Part shown: positions 26,476 to 33,688 of the stretch, one piece after another
Position numbering within the stretch: the stretch's first letter is position 1
Layout: each line of letters begins with the position of its first letter
Assembly: GCA_002315735.1 (NCBI GenBank)
Contig: DCIA01000013.1
Location: 151,435 to 215,434, forward strand
Length of the DNA stretch: 64,000 nt
Reading direction: 5' to 3'
Source: Clostridiales bacterium UBA1738
Lineage (GTDB): Bacteria > Bacillota > Clostridia > UBA1381
Program-made: the position numbers and the translations under genes
Notes under the pieces: generated by a model
What the model saw: the letters and a program-made list of their open reading frames with translations, nothing else
What the model was told of the DNA's origin: nothing
Databases searched by the model: none

Positions 26476-27636
26476 TTATTCTCCTTCATCGTAAAACGAT
26501 TTTTGTATATTTATAATTTCTTTCTTAATTTTAAGAAATACTGTTTTAACAAATTTAATTATTCCGTCAAAAATACCGACTTTATAAAAACTGATTATAA
26601 TTGTGATAACAAGCGGGCCTAAAATAAGACCGCCGATTGAAAATATCCTATACCCTGCATACATTGACATAAGGGTCAAAAGTGGGTGCATACCGATATT
26701 TTTCCCCACAATTTTCGGCTCAATTAGTTGCCTCATAAGAAGTACCGATAGATATATAATAAGACAGCCTATTCCCTTGGAAATATTTCCCGAGACAAAG
26801 TTTACCAAAGCCGACGGAATTAACACTGCTCCACTTCCAAAAAACGGCAGTGCATCAAAAATAGCGATTGCTAATGCTAATATTAATGCATATTCAACCC
26901 TTAAGATTAAAAATCCTATTAGGATAATTAAAAAAGATATGCACATCAGCACAAGTTGTGCTTTTAGGTAGCCGCCCAAATATTTTTTTATTTCTGTTTT
27001 TAAGAGCGATGCCCTTTGTTGCACCGATTTTGGTATATGTTTTTTTATCATTTCGTCAATATTTTTTGAATCTGAAACCATAAAATAAAGCGAAAGAATA
27101 AATGTGATAATGCTAATTAATATGCTTGGAAGTTTCTTTGCAAAATCTCCGGCAGTTTCCAAAAACTTGGCATTTGCCACAACTTTTGCAATCCAATCCA
27201 TAAATTGATCATAAAGACCATTAACAGAGTCTTGAACATTTTGTGGCATAGTTTTTATTATATCATCAAATTTACCACTAAATTGAAGCCAAGAATTTTG
27301 GATTTTCACATATATAATAGGAAAATTTTCATAAATTTGTTTTAGTTCGTCAACAATCTTCCAAACTACCCCCGTTAATATTCCGCCAACAACGCCTACA
27401 AATAAGAATATTACTATTATGGCTGAGATATTTCTCGGAAGTTTAAACCTTTTTTGTATGCCGTCCGCCATATTGGAGACCAAAATTGATACTAAATATG
27501 CTAAAATAAAGGGTAGCATTATCCAAAGAGAAAACGCAAAAAAGTACATTATTGATGGCATAAAGAACACCACTCCAACAATAAAAGTGAGAACAAGTAT
27601 TAAACTGATTAGTCTTTTTATCGTTTTCCTTTTCAC
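26476..27636 (-). CDS. AI-2E family (PF01594-type) membrane protein, YtvI-like
   Basis: A 386-residue integral membrane protein with about eight predicted segments: hydrophobic stretches near 10-50, 65-85, 165-190, 225-245, 248-285 and 310-350. The long helix-rich central domain between segments is typical of the AI-2E/YtvI family. The family includes putative transporters and the sporulation membrane protein YtvI; the substrate is unknown. The start is GTG, 6 bases after AAGGTG. It lies between apgM and metG with spacings of 10 and 2 bases, so it is expressed with housekeeping genes. Confidence 0.75.
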   Translation of the reverse strand: MKRKTIKRLISLILVLTFIVGVVFFMPSIMYFFAFSLWIMLPFILAYLVSILVSNMADGIQKRFKLPRNISAIIVIFLFVGVVGGILTGVVWKIVDELKQIYENFPIIYVKIQNSWLQFSGKFDDIIKTMPQNVQDSVNGLYDQFMDWIAKVVANAKFLETAGDFAKKLPSILISIITFILSLYFMVSDSKNIDEMIKKHIPKSVQQRASLLKTEIKKYLGGYLKAQLVLMCISFLIILIGFLILRVEYALILALAIAIFDALPFFGSGAVLIPSALVNFVSGNISKGIGCLIIYLSVLLMRQLIEPKIVGKNIGMHPLLTLMSMYAGYRIFSIGGLILGPLVITIIISFYKVGIFDGIIKFVKTVFLKIKKEIINIQKSFYDEGE

Positions 27637-27646
27637 TAATTCACCT

Positions 27647-28858
27647 TCAATTTTTAATAAAGTGTGGCATCAAATCTTCACCATTTTCAAAATAGATGCC
27701 TGTTTTTTTACCATTCTTTTCGGTATATGAAAGGTTTGAGCCTTCATTTTTAGTTGAGTCATAAATTACATAAGGAACAGCTTCACTTACATGAGTTTTA
27801 AGTGAAATAGGGGTTGGGTGGTCAGGCATAATAAGCATTTTATAGTTAATGCCTTCCTTTTCAAACCTGTTTCTTAAATATCCTACAACCTTTTCATCTA
27901 TTAGTTCAACCGATAGTTTCTTCTTCTCGGCATTTCCTTGGTGACCACATTCGTCAGGTGCTTCCATATGGATATACACAAAATCTGCTCCGTCCTCCAT
28001 CAAGGTCTTATATGCAGCTTCTGCTTTTCCATCAAAATTTGTATCCCAATTTCCTGTTGCACCTTCAACATCAATAGACTTCATATCAGCGCAAATTGCA
28101 ATACCTTTTATTAGGTCAACTGCTGAGATAACACTTGCTTTTAGTCCAAATTTGTCGGCAAAATTTTCAAGCTGAGGCTTTGTGCCTTGTCCCCAAAACC
28201 AAACAGATGTTGCAGGTCTTTTTCCCTCTTTAATTCTCTTTTGGTTTATTGGGTGATTTTTAAGTATTTCGTTAGATTTTTTCATAAGTTCCAAAAGTTT
28301 TTCGTCATTATCACCTTTTGGCAAATGGTCTGTAATCTTTTTGTCTGAAATATCGTGCGGAGGTGTTAATTTTATATTTGTACTTCCACCGTCCCACACA
28401 AGAAGATGCCTATAACTTACACCACCGTAAAAGTGAATATCATCTGTATGCAGTTCCTTTTCAACTGCTTTTATTAACTCTCTTGCTTCTTCTGTTGTAA
28501 TTTCTCCCGCTGAATAGTCAACCATTGTCTTGTCTTCAAACCTTTCGTCATCTGAAAGCGTAACAAGGTTTGCTCTAAATGTAACATCGGTATCCTTTAA
28601 CTTCACTCCGATACTTGCAGCCTCTAATGGCGAACGGCCTGAATAACTTTTCTTTATATCATAACCCATAACCGATAGGTTTGCCACATCGCTTCCCGGA
28701 GCAAATCCGTCAGCAACAGTCTTCACCATACCAAGTTCACCATTTTTACACATAAAATCAATATTAGGCTTATTCGCTACATCTAATATTGTTTGTCCAT
28801 CAAATTGGCTTACCGCATGGTCAGCCATTCCGTCTCCTAAAATTACAATATATTTCAT
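27647..28858 (-). CDS. apgM: cofactor-independent phosphoglycerate mutase family (archaeal-type ApgM; possible homoserine kinase)
   Basis: Alkaline-phosphatase-superfamily metalloenzyme of 403 residues. The metal-binding DGMAD lies near the N-terminus. The nucleophile-type serine is in ANLSVMGYD near residue 58, and the C-terminal MPDHPTPISLKTH supplies further metal ligands. The family is annotated as 2,3-BPG-independent phosphoglycerate mutase. A bacterial branch of about 400 residues has been proposed to act as homoserine kinase, and sequence alone does not decide. The start at 28858 was chosen because AGGAAATAAGAGT precedes it; an upstream in-frame ATG lies inside degV. Confidence 0.82.
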   Translation of the reverse strand: MKYIVILGDGMADHAVSQFDGQTILDVANKPNIDFMCKNGELGMVKTVADGFAPGSDVANLSVMGYDIKKSYSGRSPLEAASIGVKLKDTDVTFRANLVTLSDDERFEDKTMVDYSAGEITTEEARELIKAVEKELHTDDIHFYGGVSYRHLLVWDGGSTNIKLTPPHDISDKKITDHLPKGDNDEKLLELMKKSNEILKNHPINQKRIKEGKRPATSVWFWGQGTKPQLENFADKFGLKASVISAVDLIKGIAICADMKSIDVEGATGNWDTNFDGKAEAAYKTLMEDGADFVYIHMEAPDECGHQGNAEKKKLSVELIDEKVVGYLRNRFEKEGINYKMLIMPDHPTPISLKTHVSEAVPYVIYDSTKNEGSNLSYTEKNGKKTGIYFENGEDLMPHFIKN

Positions 28859-28862
28859 ACTC

Positions 28863-29723
28863 TTATTTCCTCTTAAATAGAATTGCAAGGGTGTTTGCCC
28901 CTGTATGTGTGCCTACAATAGGTCCGAATTTATAGTTTCTTACCAATTTTTCTATGCCGAATCTTTCCTTTAATAATTCTTCTGCTTCCTTTGCAAATTC
29001 TTCATTTGAATCTACTATAATAAATTCTTTATTGTCAGCATCAAAAGTTTGGTCTTCTTCAATTAAATCTATCAGTTTTTTTATAACCTTCTTTTTGCCT
29101 CTTAATTTATCAAGTGGTTCAATAAGTCCGTTTCTAATTCCCAAAACAGGCTTTATATCAAGAAGTTCGCCCACAATTGCAGCAGTTTTGGTTATTCTTC
29201 CACCCTTTTGAAGATATTTTAAAGAATCAACAAAAAGATATGTTTCGTAATATGAAAGCACCTTTTTTGATTCTTCCAAGGCTTCATCTACTCCCACACC
29301 ACTTTCTATAAGTTCACAAAACTTGAAAGCCGTTTCGCTTATATATGCCGAAAAGGTTAAAGTATCAATTATTCTAACATCAGCATTTGGCAGTTCTTCC
29401 TTAATAAGTTCAGCATTCATAACAGCATTATTATACTGACCACTTGCCTTTGATGAAATTGTAAAATATACAACTGTATCATTGTTCCTAGCTGCATCTA
29501 AAAGTTTGTCATACATAACTGCCGGTGGTGTTTGCGAAGTTTTTGGAATTTCATCAGTTTCCTCTAACATTTTATAGAACTCGTCATTTGAAAGTTCTTC
29601 ACCTGCTGTGTAAGATGTTTCACCAAATGTACATAGAAAATTTATTATATCAATATTATATTTTTGTGCCATATCCATCGGCATATCTGCACTTGTATCT
29701 ACAAATACCTTAACTGTTTTCAT
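28863..29723 (-). CDS. DegV family fatty-acid-binding protein
   Basis: A 286-residue two-domain DegV protein. Residues 1-160 carry the first domain with DTSADMP, PKTSQTPP and ISSKASGQYN. The second half carries SLKYLQKGGRI near 155-165 and the closing GPIVGTHTGANTLAI. DegV proteins bind fatty acids; in Firmicutes the related FakB proteins present fatty acids to the kinase FakA. No fakA lies nearby. The ATG at 29723 has AGGTG 7 bases upstream. It lies between trmL and apgM with short gaps (8 and 4 bases). Confidence 0.9.
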   Translation of the reverse strand: MKTVKVFVDTSADMPMDMAQKYNIDIINFLCTFGETSYTAGEELSNDEFYKMLEETDEIPKTSQTPPAVMYDKLLDAARNNDTVVYFTISSKASGQYNNAVMNAELIKEELPNADVRIIDTLTFSAYISETAFKFCELIESGVGVDEALEESKKVLSYYETYLFVDSLKYLQKGGRITKTAAIVGELLDIKPVLGIRNGLIEPLDKLRGKKKVIKKLIDLIEEDQTFDADNKEFIIVDSNEEFAKEAEELLKERFGIEKLVRNYKFGPIVGTHTGANTLAILFKRK

Positions 29724-29731
29724 ACTTTCAC

Positions 29732-30223
29732 CTACCACTCAAATTGTGTCAAAGCGCCTTCCGTTTTTAAATCAAAGAAATCTGTTTGCCTCAACGCCTC
29801 ATATACGACGATTGCAACAGAGTTTGATAAATTAAGGCTTCTTGCCTCATCAATCATCGGAATTCTTATACAGTTTTCTTTATTGTCGTGTAATAACGCT
29901 TCCGGAAGACCTTTGGTTTCTTTTCCAAACAGAATATAGTCGCCGTCTTTATATTCAACATCAGAATATTTATTAAGTCCTTTTGTTGTTGCGAAAAAAT
30001 ATCGATTGCCTTTATTTTTCTCAAAAAAGTCGTCTAAATTTTCATAATACCGAACACCCAAAAGATGCCAATAATCAAGACCGGCTCTTTTTAATTTTTT
30101 GTCATCTATTTCAAAGCCCATCGGCTTTACTATGTGAAGTTTGCTACCGGTCGCAGCACAAGTTCTTGCGATATTCCCCGTGTTTTGAGGAATTTCCGGT
30201 TCTACTAATACAATATTAAACAT
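29732..30223 (-). CDS. trmL: tRNA (cytidine/uridine-34-2'-O)-methyltransferase
   Basis: SPOUT methyltransferase that 2'-O-methylates the wobble base of certain tRNA-Leu species. The protein has 163 residues starting MFNIVLVEPEIPQNTGNIAR. The SAM-knot motifs are LFGKETKGLP near 100 and IPMIDEARSLNLSNSVAIV near 122-142. The start at 30223 is preferred over an ATG 30 bases upstream because GGTGAAT precedes it and the shorter form matches the family. It is the first gene of the seven-gene minus-strand operon, and its promoter is at 30259-30287. Confidence 0.92.
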   Translation of the reverse strand: MFNIVLVEPEIPQNTGNIARTCAATGSKLHIVKPMGFEIDDKKLKRAGLDYWHLLGVRYYENLDDFFEKNKGNRYFFATTKGLNKYSDVEYKDGDYILFGKETKGLPEALLHDNKENCIRIPMIDEARSLNLSNSVAIVVYEALRQTDFFDLKTEGALTQFEW

Positions 30224-30258
30224 ACTATTCACCACTACCATAAAATTATACATATTTT

Positions 30259-30287
30259 ATTATACATCAAAAATAATCAAAGTACAA
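30259..30287 (-). promoter_or_regulatory. sigma-A promoter of the trmL operon
   Basis: On the minus strand: TTGTAC, 17-bp spacer, TATAAT with TG just before it, 36 bp upstream of the trmL start. No T-box or other leader fits in the short 5' region despite the downstream synthetase genes. Confidence 0.7.
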
Positions 30288-30318
30288 GTGTTTTTATGGT
30301 ATTTTATAATCTTTTTGT

Positions 30319-30347
30319 TTGACAACATACCACCTATGTGCTATAAT
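30319..30347 (+). promoter_or_regulatory. sigma-A promoter of the yihY-FAD oxidoreductase unit
   Basis: Consensus TTGACA, 17-bp spacer, consensus TATAAT with a TGC extended -10. It is divergent from the trmL promoter and 62 bp upstream of the ATG. Confidence 0.85.
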
Positions 30348-30408
30348 TAAATGCATTTTGTATTATTTGCAGATTATTACTTCATACTAATTAATATAGG
30401 AGTAAATC

Positions 30409-31269
30409 ATGAACATTAAAAATAAAATTATTGACTGGTCTAAAATTATCACTCGTGACAATATTTTTATGTACTCAGCCCAAGCATCATTCTATATTAT
30501 CATTTCTTCAATTCCATTCGTAATGATGCTTATATCTCTTGCTCAATTCATTCTTCCGATAAGCGAAAGTGATGTTTTAATAATGATGAACCCGTTTATT
30601 CCTGAGCCTGTTTCAGGCTCCTTTGAAAGTATTATACACGAAGTTTTTTTTAAGGTTTCAAGTCCTGTAATTTCAATTACGGCTCTATCATCATTTTGGA
30701 CTGCATCAAGAGGAATTCAAGCAATAGAGCGTGGTACAAGAAATGTTTATCACACACCAAGGCGTGTAAAGGCATATGATGACATTCTTGCAAGTTTTCT
30801 TTATACTGTACTATTTATTTTAATTATGCTGTTTTTCCTTACAGTTTTCGTATTCGGAAACTCTATAATTACCTTCCTTGAACTAAAATCAGGTGTTATA
30901 CATTGGATTTTCAGCAAAACCTCTTGGCTTAAAAACCTATTTGCATTCGTAATTTTAACAATATTATTTTCCTTTATATATATGGCATTTTCAGGAAAAA
31001 AAATACATCCTAAAAATCATCTTAGAGGTTCAATTTTTACAACTTTTGTATGGATTTTGTTCTCGCTTTTATATTCGTTTTATATTGAAAATTTTGCAAA
31101 CTATTCATACATTTACGGAAGCCTTACCGCTATCGTACTTATGATGTTATGGGTATATTTTTGTATGATTATTTTTCTAATCGGCGGAGAGATAAATAAA
31201 AAATATATAGACAGCAGAATAAAGCACAAACAGGAAATGTATCACAAACTAAAACATAAACACAAATGA
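30409..31269 (+). CDS. YihY/BrkB family membrane protein
   Basis: A 286-residue integral membrane protein with about six segments (near 25-50, 80-100, 130-155, 175-200, 215-235 and 245-265). Family motifs seen are QASFYIIISSIPF near the N-terminus, SSFWTASRGIQAIERGTRNVY near 105-125, and FANYSYIYGSLTAIVLMMLWVY near 230. The family was once labelled RNase BN, which was a misassignment; the function is unknown. It ends in a Lys/His-rich tail. It is 17 bases ahead of the FAD oxidoreductase gene, so the two are co-transcribed. Confidence 0.9.
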   Translation: MNIKNKIIDWSKIITRDNIFMYSAQASFYIIISSIPFVMMLISLAQFILPISESDVLIMMNPFIPEPVSGSFESIIHEVFFKVSSPVISITALSSFWTASRGIQAIERGTRNVYHTPRRVKAYDDILASFLYTVLFILIMLFFLTVFVFGNSIITFLELKSGVIHWIFSKTSWLKNLFAFVILTILFSFIYMAFSGKKIHPKNHLRGSIFTTFVWILFSLLYSFYIENFANYSYIYGSLTAIVLMMLWVYFCMIIFLIGGEINKKYIDSRIKHKQEMYHKLKHKHK

Positions 31270-31286
31270 TTTTGTGAGGTTATTTT

Positions 31287-32849
31287 ATGCTTAAAATAAT
31301 AAACTTCAGAGCTTGTATAGACGATGACGAAAGCACTATCAAAAATAGGCTCGAAAAAAAACTTAATTGTAAAATAGAAAAAATTGAAATATTAAGAAAA
31401 TCAATAGATGCACGAAAGAAAAATGATGTTCATTTTACACTTACCATAGGTTTTTCTTGTAAAAACGAGCAAAAACTAATCGGTAAATTCGGCATCGAAA
31501 AGTTAGAAAATACAGTTTACAACTTCCCAATTCCAAAACCTCTAAAAAAGCGACCTGTAATTGTAGGCTCAGGCCCTTCAGGACTATTTTGTGCGCTATT
31601 TTTATCAAGAGCAGGGCTTTGTCCTATTATAATAGAGCGTGGTGCTGATGTTAAAACCAGAACCAAAGAAGTTGAAAAGTTTTGGAAGTCTGGTATTTTT
31701 AACGAAAAAACAAATGTACAGTTTGGCGAAGGTGGCGCAGGGACTTTTTCGGATGGAAAATTAAACACAGGCACAAAAGATATAAGACAGCGTACAGTTT
31801 TAGAAGAGTTTGTTAAGTTTGGCGCTGACCCTGACATTTTAGTTAATTCAAAACCACATATCGGCACCGATATTTTGCGTGTTGTGGTTGAAAATATGCG
31901 AAAAGAAATAATAAAAAACGGCGGCGAAGTGAGATTTTTTACCTGCCTTACCGATATTGAAGTAGAGAATAATAAAATCAAATCAATTAAAACTACTGAT
32001 AAAAATGGCACTATCCAAAAAATTGAAACTGATAATTTGGTTTTAGCAATAGGCCATAGTGCAAGAGATACATTCGAAATGCTATATGAAAAAGGCATCG
32101 AAATGAAGCAAAAAACTTTCTCTGTCGGTGTTAGAATTGAACATTCGAGCGAGTTTATTTCAAAAAGTTTATACGGAGATTTTTACACCAAACTTCCAAA
32201 TGCCGACTATAAATTGGCCGTTCACTTAGAAAACGGTCGCTCATTATATACTTTTTGTATGTGCCCCGGCGGATATGTTGTTGCATCTCAATCCGAGCCA
32301 AATACTATTGTGACAAATGGTATGAGTTATAAAAATCGTGACGGCAAAAATTCAAACAGCGCACTTTTAGTAAATATTTTGCCATCTGATTTACAAGATT
32401 CACACCCACTTTCGGGAATGAGATTACAACGTGAAATAGAAAAAAAGGCATACGAAAAAACAGAAGGGTATTTTGCCCCATGTGAAACGGTAGGAAGTTT
32501 TTTAGGTCACACTAAAAACGAGGTCTCTTCTGTTTTACCAACCTATAAACCGGAAGTAAGATTCTGTGGAATTAACGGCATTTTTCCCAAATTTGTAGAA
32601 AATTCAATAAAAGACGGACTTATCCTTATGGACAAAAAAATCAAAGGTTTTGCATCCGATGATGCAGTTTTAACTGCTCCTGAAACAAGAAGTTCCTCCC
32701 CTGTTACATTTATTCGTAGTGAGAAAATGGAACTTTCTATCGAAGGCATATATTCTGCCGGTGAAGGCGGTGGTCATGCAGGTGGCATAACGTCATCAGC
32801 CGTTGACGGCATAAAAGTAGCAGAAGCAATAGCACTGTTTGGGAAATAA
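31287..32849 (+). CDS. NAD(P)/FAD-dependent oxidoreductase (COG2509-type), function unknown
   Basis: A 520-residue flavoprotein. An N-terminal domain of about 85 residues with no clear motif precedes the dinucleotide-binding VGSGPSGLFCALFLSRAG (near 92). It is followed by IIERG, the family-specific QFGEGGAGTFSDGKL (near 149), AIGHSARDTFE, and a C-terminal FAD-binding GEGGGHAGGITSSAVDG. This pattern marks the large uncharacterised FAD-dependent dehydrogenase family common in Clostridia. The substrate is unknown. It shares the yihY promoter, and its stop codon lies inside the terminator hairpin. Confidence 0.85.
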   Translation: MLKIINFRACIDDDESTIKNRLEKKLNCKIEKIEILRKSIDARKKNDVHFTLTIGFSCKNEQKLIGKFGIEKLENTVYNFPIPKPLKKRPVIVGSGPSGLFCALFLSRAGLCPIIIERGADVKTRTKEVEKFWKSGIFNEKTNVQFGEGGAGTFSDGKLNTGTKDIRQRTVLEEFVKFGADPDILVNSKPHIGTDILRVVVENMRKEIIKNGGEVRFFTCLTDIEVENNKIKSIKTTDKNGTIQKIETDNLVLAIGHSARDTFEMLYEKGIEMKQKTFSVGVRIEHSSEFISKSLYGDFYTKLPNADYKLAVHLENGRSLYTFCMCPGGYVVASQSEPNTIVTNGMSYKNRDGKNSNSALLVNILPSDLQDSHPLSGMRLQREIEKKAYEKTEGYFAPCETVGSFLGHTKNEVSSVLPTYKPEVRFCGINGIFPKFVENSIKDGLILMDKKIKGFASDDAVLTAPETRSSSPVTFIRSEKMELSIEGIYSAGEGGGHAGGITSSAVDGIKVAEAIALFGK

Positions 32850-32866
32850 CTCCCAAACAGTTTTTT
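32835..32866 (+). terminator. terminator of the yihY unit, overlapping the stop codon
   Basis: A perfect 10-bp stem CTGTTTGGGA (32835-32844) with TCCCAAACAG (32851-32860) is followed by six T. The TAA of the oxidoreductase gene lies in the loop. The convergent membrane gene ends at 32865. Confidence 0.9.
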
Positions 32867-33272
32867 AATACTTTCTATTTAAAATTGTATAAATAATCCA
32901 ATATGTTCCAATCGTGCCGCACACAAGATACGACGAAAGTTTTGCAAACTCGCTTTTTTCCATCACTGCAAATACTATTGTTGCAATACCAAACACCATT
33001 ACCAAGGTATATCCCGTCCAAGACCACGCTTTCATTCTTATAAATCTATTTCTTTCATCTTGGCTATCTATATCAACTTTGTTTTTATAGTCAGAATTTT
33101 TTCTGTATTTTATGTTATTTACTATCTGCAAAATCCCTACTGCGATAAGTCCTCCACCAAATCCACCGTAAAATTCATTTTTTATTACCTCTGTTGTTGC
33201 CAAAATGACAAGCACAATTCCTAAAACCACCCAAAAACAACTTAAAATCAATTTTTTGTTATTATAATACAT
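32865..33272 (-). CDS. small four-helix membrane protein paired with the XRE regulator (DUF2178-like)
   Basis: A 135-residue protein with four hydrophobic segments (about 9-27, 34-50, 83-103 and 110-130) and a charged cytosolic loop between segments 2 and 3 (SQDERNRFIRMKAW). It resembles the small membrane proteins encoded next to short XRE regulators in many Firmicutes; I do not recognise a function. Its ATG shares one base with the stop of the upstream regulator gene (TAATG), so the two are translationally coupled. It could be the effector or the sensor of the regulator. Confidence 0.75.
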   Translation of the reverse strand: MYYNNKKLILSCFWVVLGIVLVILATTEVIKNEFYGGFGGGLIAVGILQIVNNIKYRKNSDYKNKVDIDSQDERNRFIRMKAWSWTGYTLVMVFGIATIVFAVMEKSEFAKLSSYLVCGTIGTYWIIYTILNRKY

Positions 33273-33472
33273 TACTTTTCCTCCTCAAAAATAAAAATTT
33301 CTTCAATAGACATTCCAAATTTTTTGGATATTTCATGTGCAAGAATGATTGACGGATTGTATTTTCCGTTTTCAAGGGAAATTATAGTTTGCCTCGATAC
33401 TCCAAGTTCATCACCAAGCCCTTTTTGCGTCATTCCCGCTTTTTTTCTAAGTTCCTCAATTCTATTTTTCAT
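33272..33472 (-). CDS. short XRE-family transcriptional regulator
   Basis: A 66-residue helix-turn-helix protein: residues 5-58 form the XRE/Cro-CI fold (LRKKAGMTQKGLGDELGVSR followed by QTIISLENGKYNPS). It has no effector domain, as in the YvzC/Cro-like regulators whose partner is a membrane protein. A GGGGGAC ribosome site precedes the ATG. The promoter (33518-33546) overlaps a 30-bp palindrome at 33491-33520, a likely self-repression site. Start and stop are clear. The regulator and membrane-protein genes form a two-gene unit. Confidence 0.9.
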   Translation of the reverse strand: MKNRIEELRKKAGMTQKGLGDELGVSRQTIISLENGKYNPSIILAHEISKKFGMSIEEIFIFEEEK

Positions 33473-33490
33473 AATGTCCCCCTTTCTCCA

Positions 33491-33520
33491 AATAAATGTA
33501 AAGTTAACTTTACATTTATT
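33491..33520. promoter_or_regulatory. 30-bp perfect palindrome, probable operator of the XRE/membrane-protein pair
   Basis: Every base pairs with its partner across 33491-33520 (core TGTAAAGTTAACTTTACA). It covers the edge of the -10 and the expected transcription start of the minus-strand promoter. Related half sites recur upstream: CTTTACA at 33531-33537, and AAAATGT/ACATTTT inverted arms at 33537-33543 and 33556-33562. This suggests cooperative binding of a dimeric repressor. Confidence 0.8.
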
Positions 33521-33546
33521 ATATTCTATTCTTTACAAAATGTCAA
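33518..33546 (-). promoter_or_regulatory. sigma-A promoter of the XRE/membrane-protein pair
   Basis: Minus strand: TTGACA, 17-bp spacer, TATAAT, both at consensus. The -10 overlaps the end of the palindromic operator, so a bound repressor would block polymerase. Confidence 0.85.
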
Positions 33547-33610
33547 GTTTATTTTACATTTTTATTTTAAAGTTTATTTTTTTATATTTGGGATAACCTA
33601 TAAAATAAAG

Positions 33611-33639
33611 TTGACACTTTTTGGAAATTGTGATATCCT
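33611..33639 (+). promoter_or_regulatory. sigma-A promoter of ftsH
   Basis: TTGACA, 17-bp spacer, TATCCT with a TGA extended -10, 49 bp upstream of ftsH. The weak -10 is partly compensated by the extended element. Confidence 0.6.
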
Positions 33640-33688
33640 TATTATGTATGACTATACAGTTTTTTGGATAATGAAAGGAAAAAAATAA

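Noticed and set aside
22835..30287. T-box leaders for proS or metG
   Set aside because: Gaps before the synthetase genes are 2-18 bases and the trmL 5' region is too short.
31517..32098. 193-codon minus-strand ORF opposite the FAD oxidoreductase
   Set aside because: Lies wholly inside a well-supported gene on the other strand and has a composition typical of an antisense shadow.
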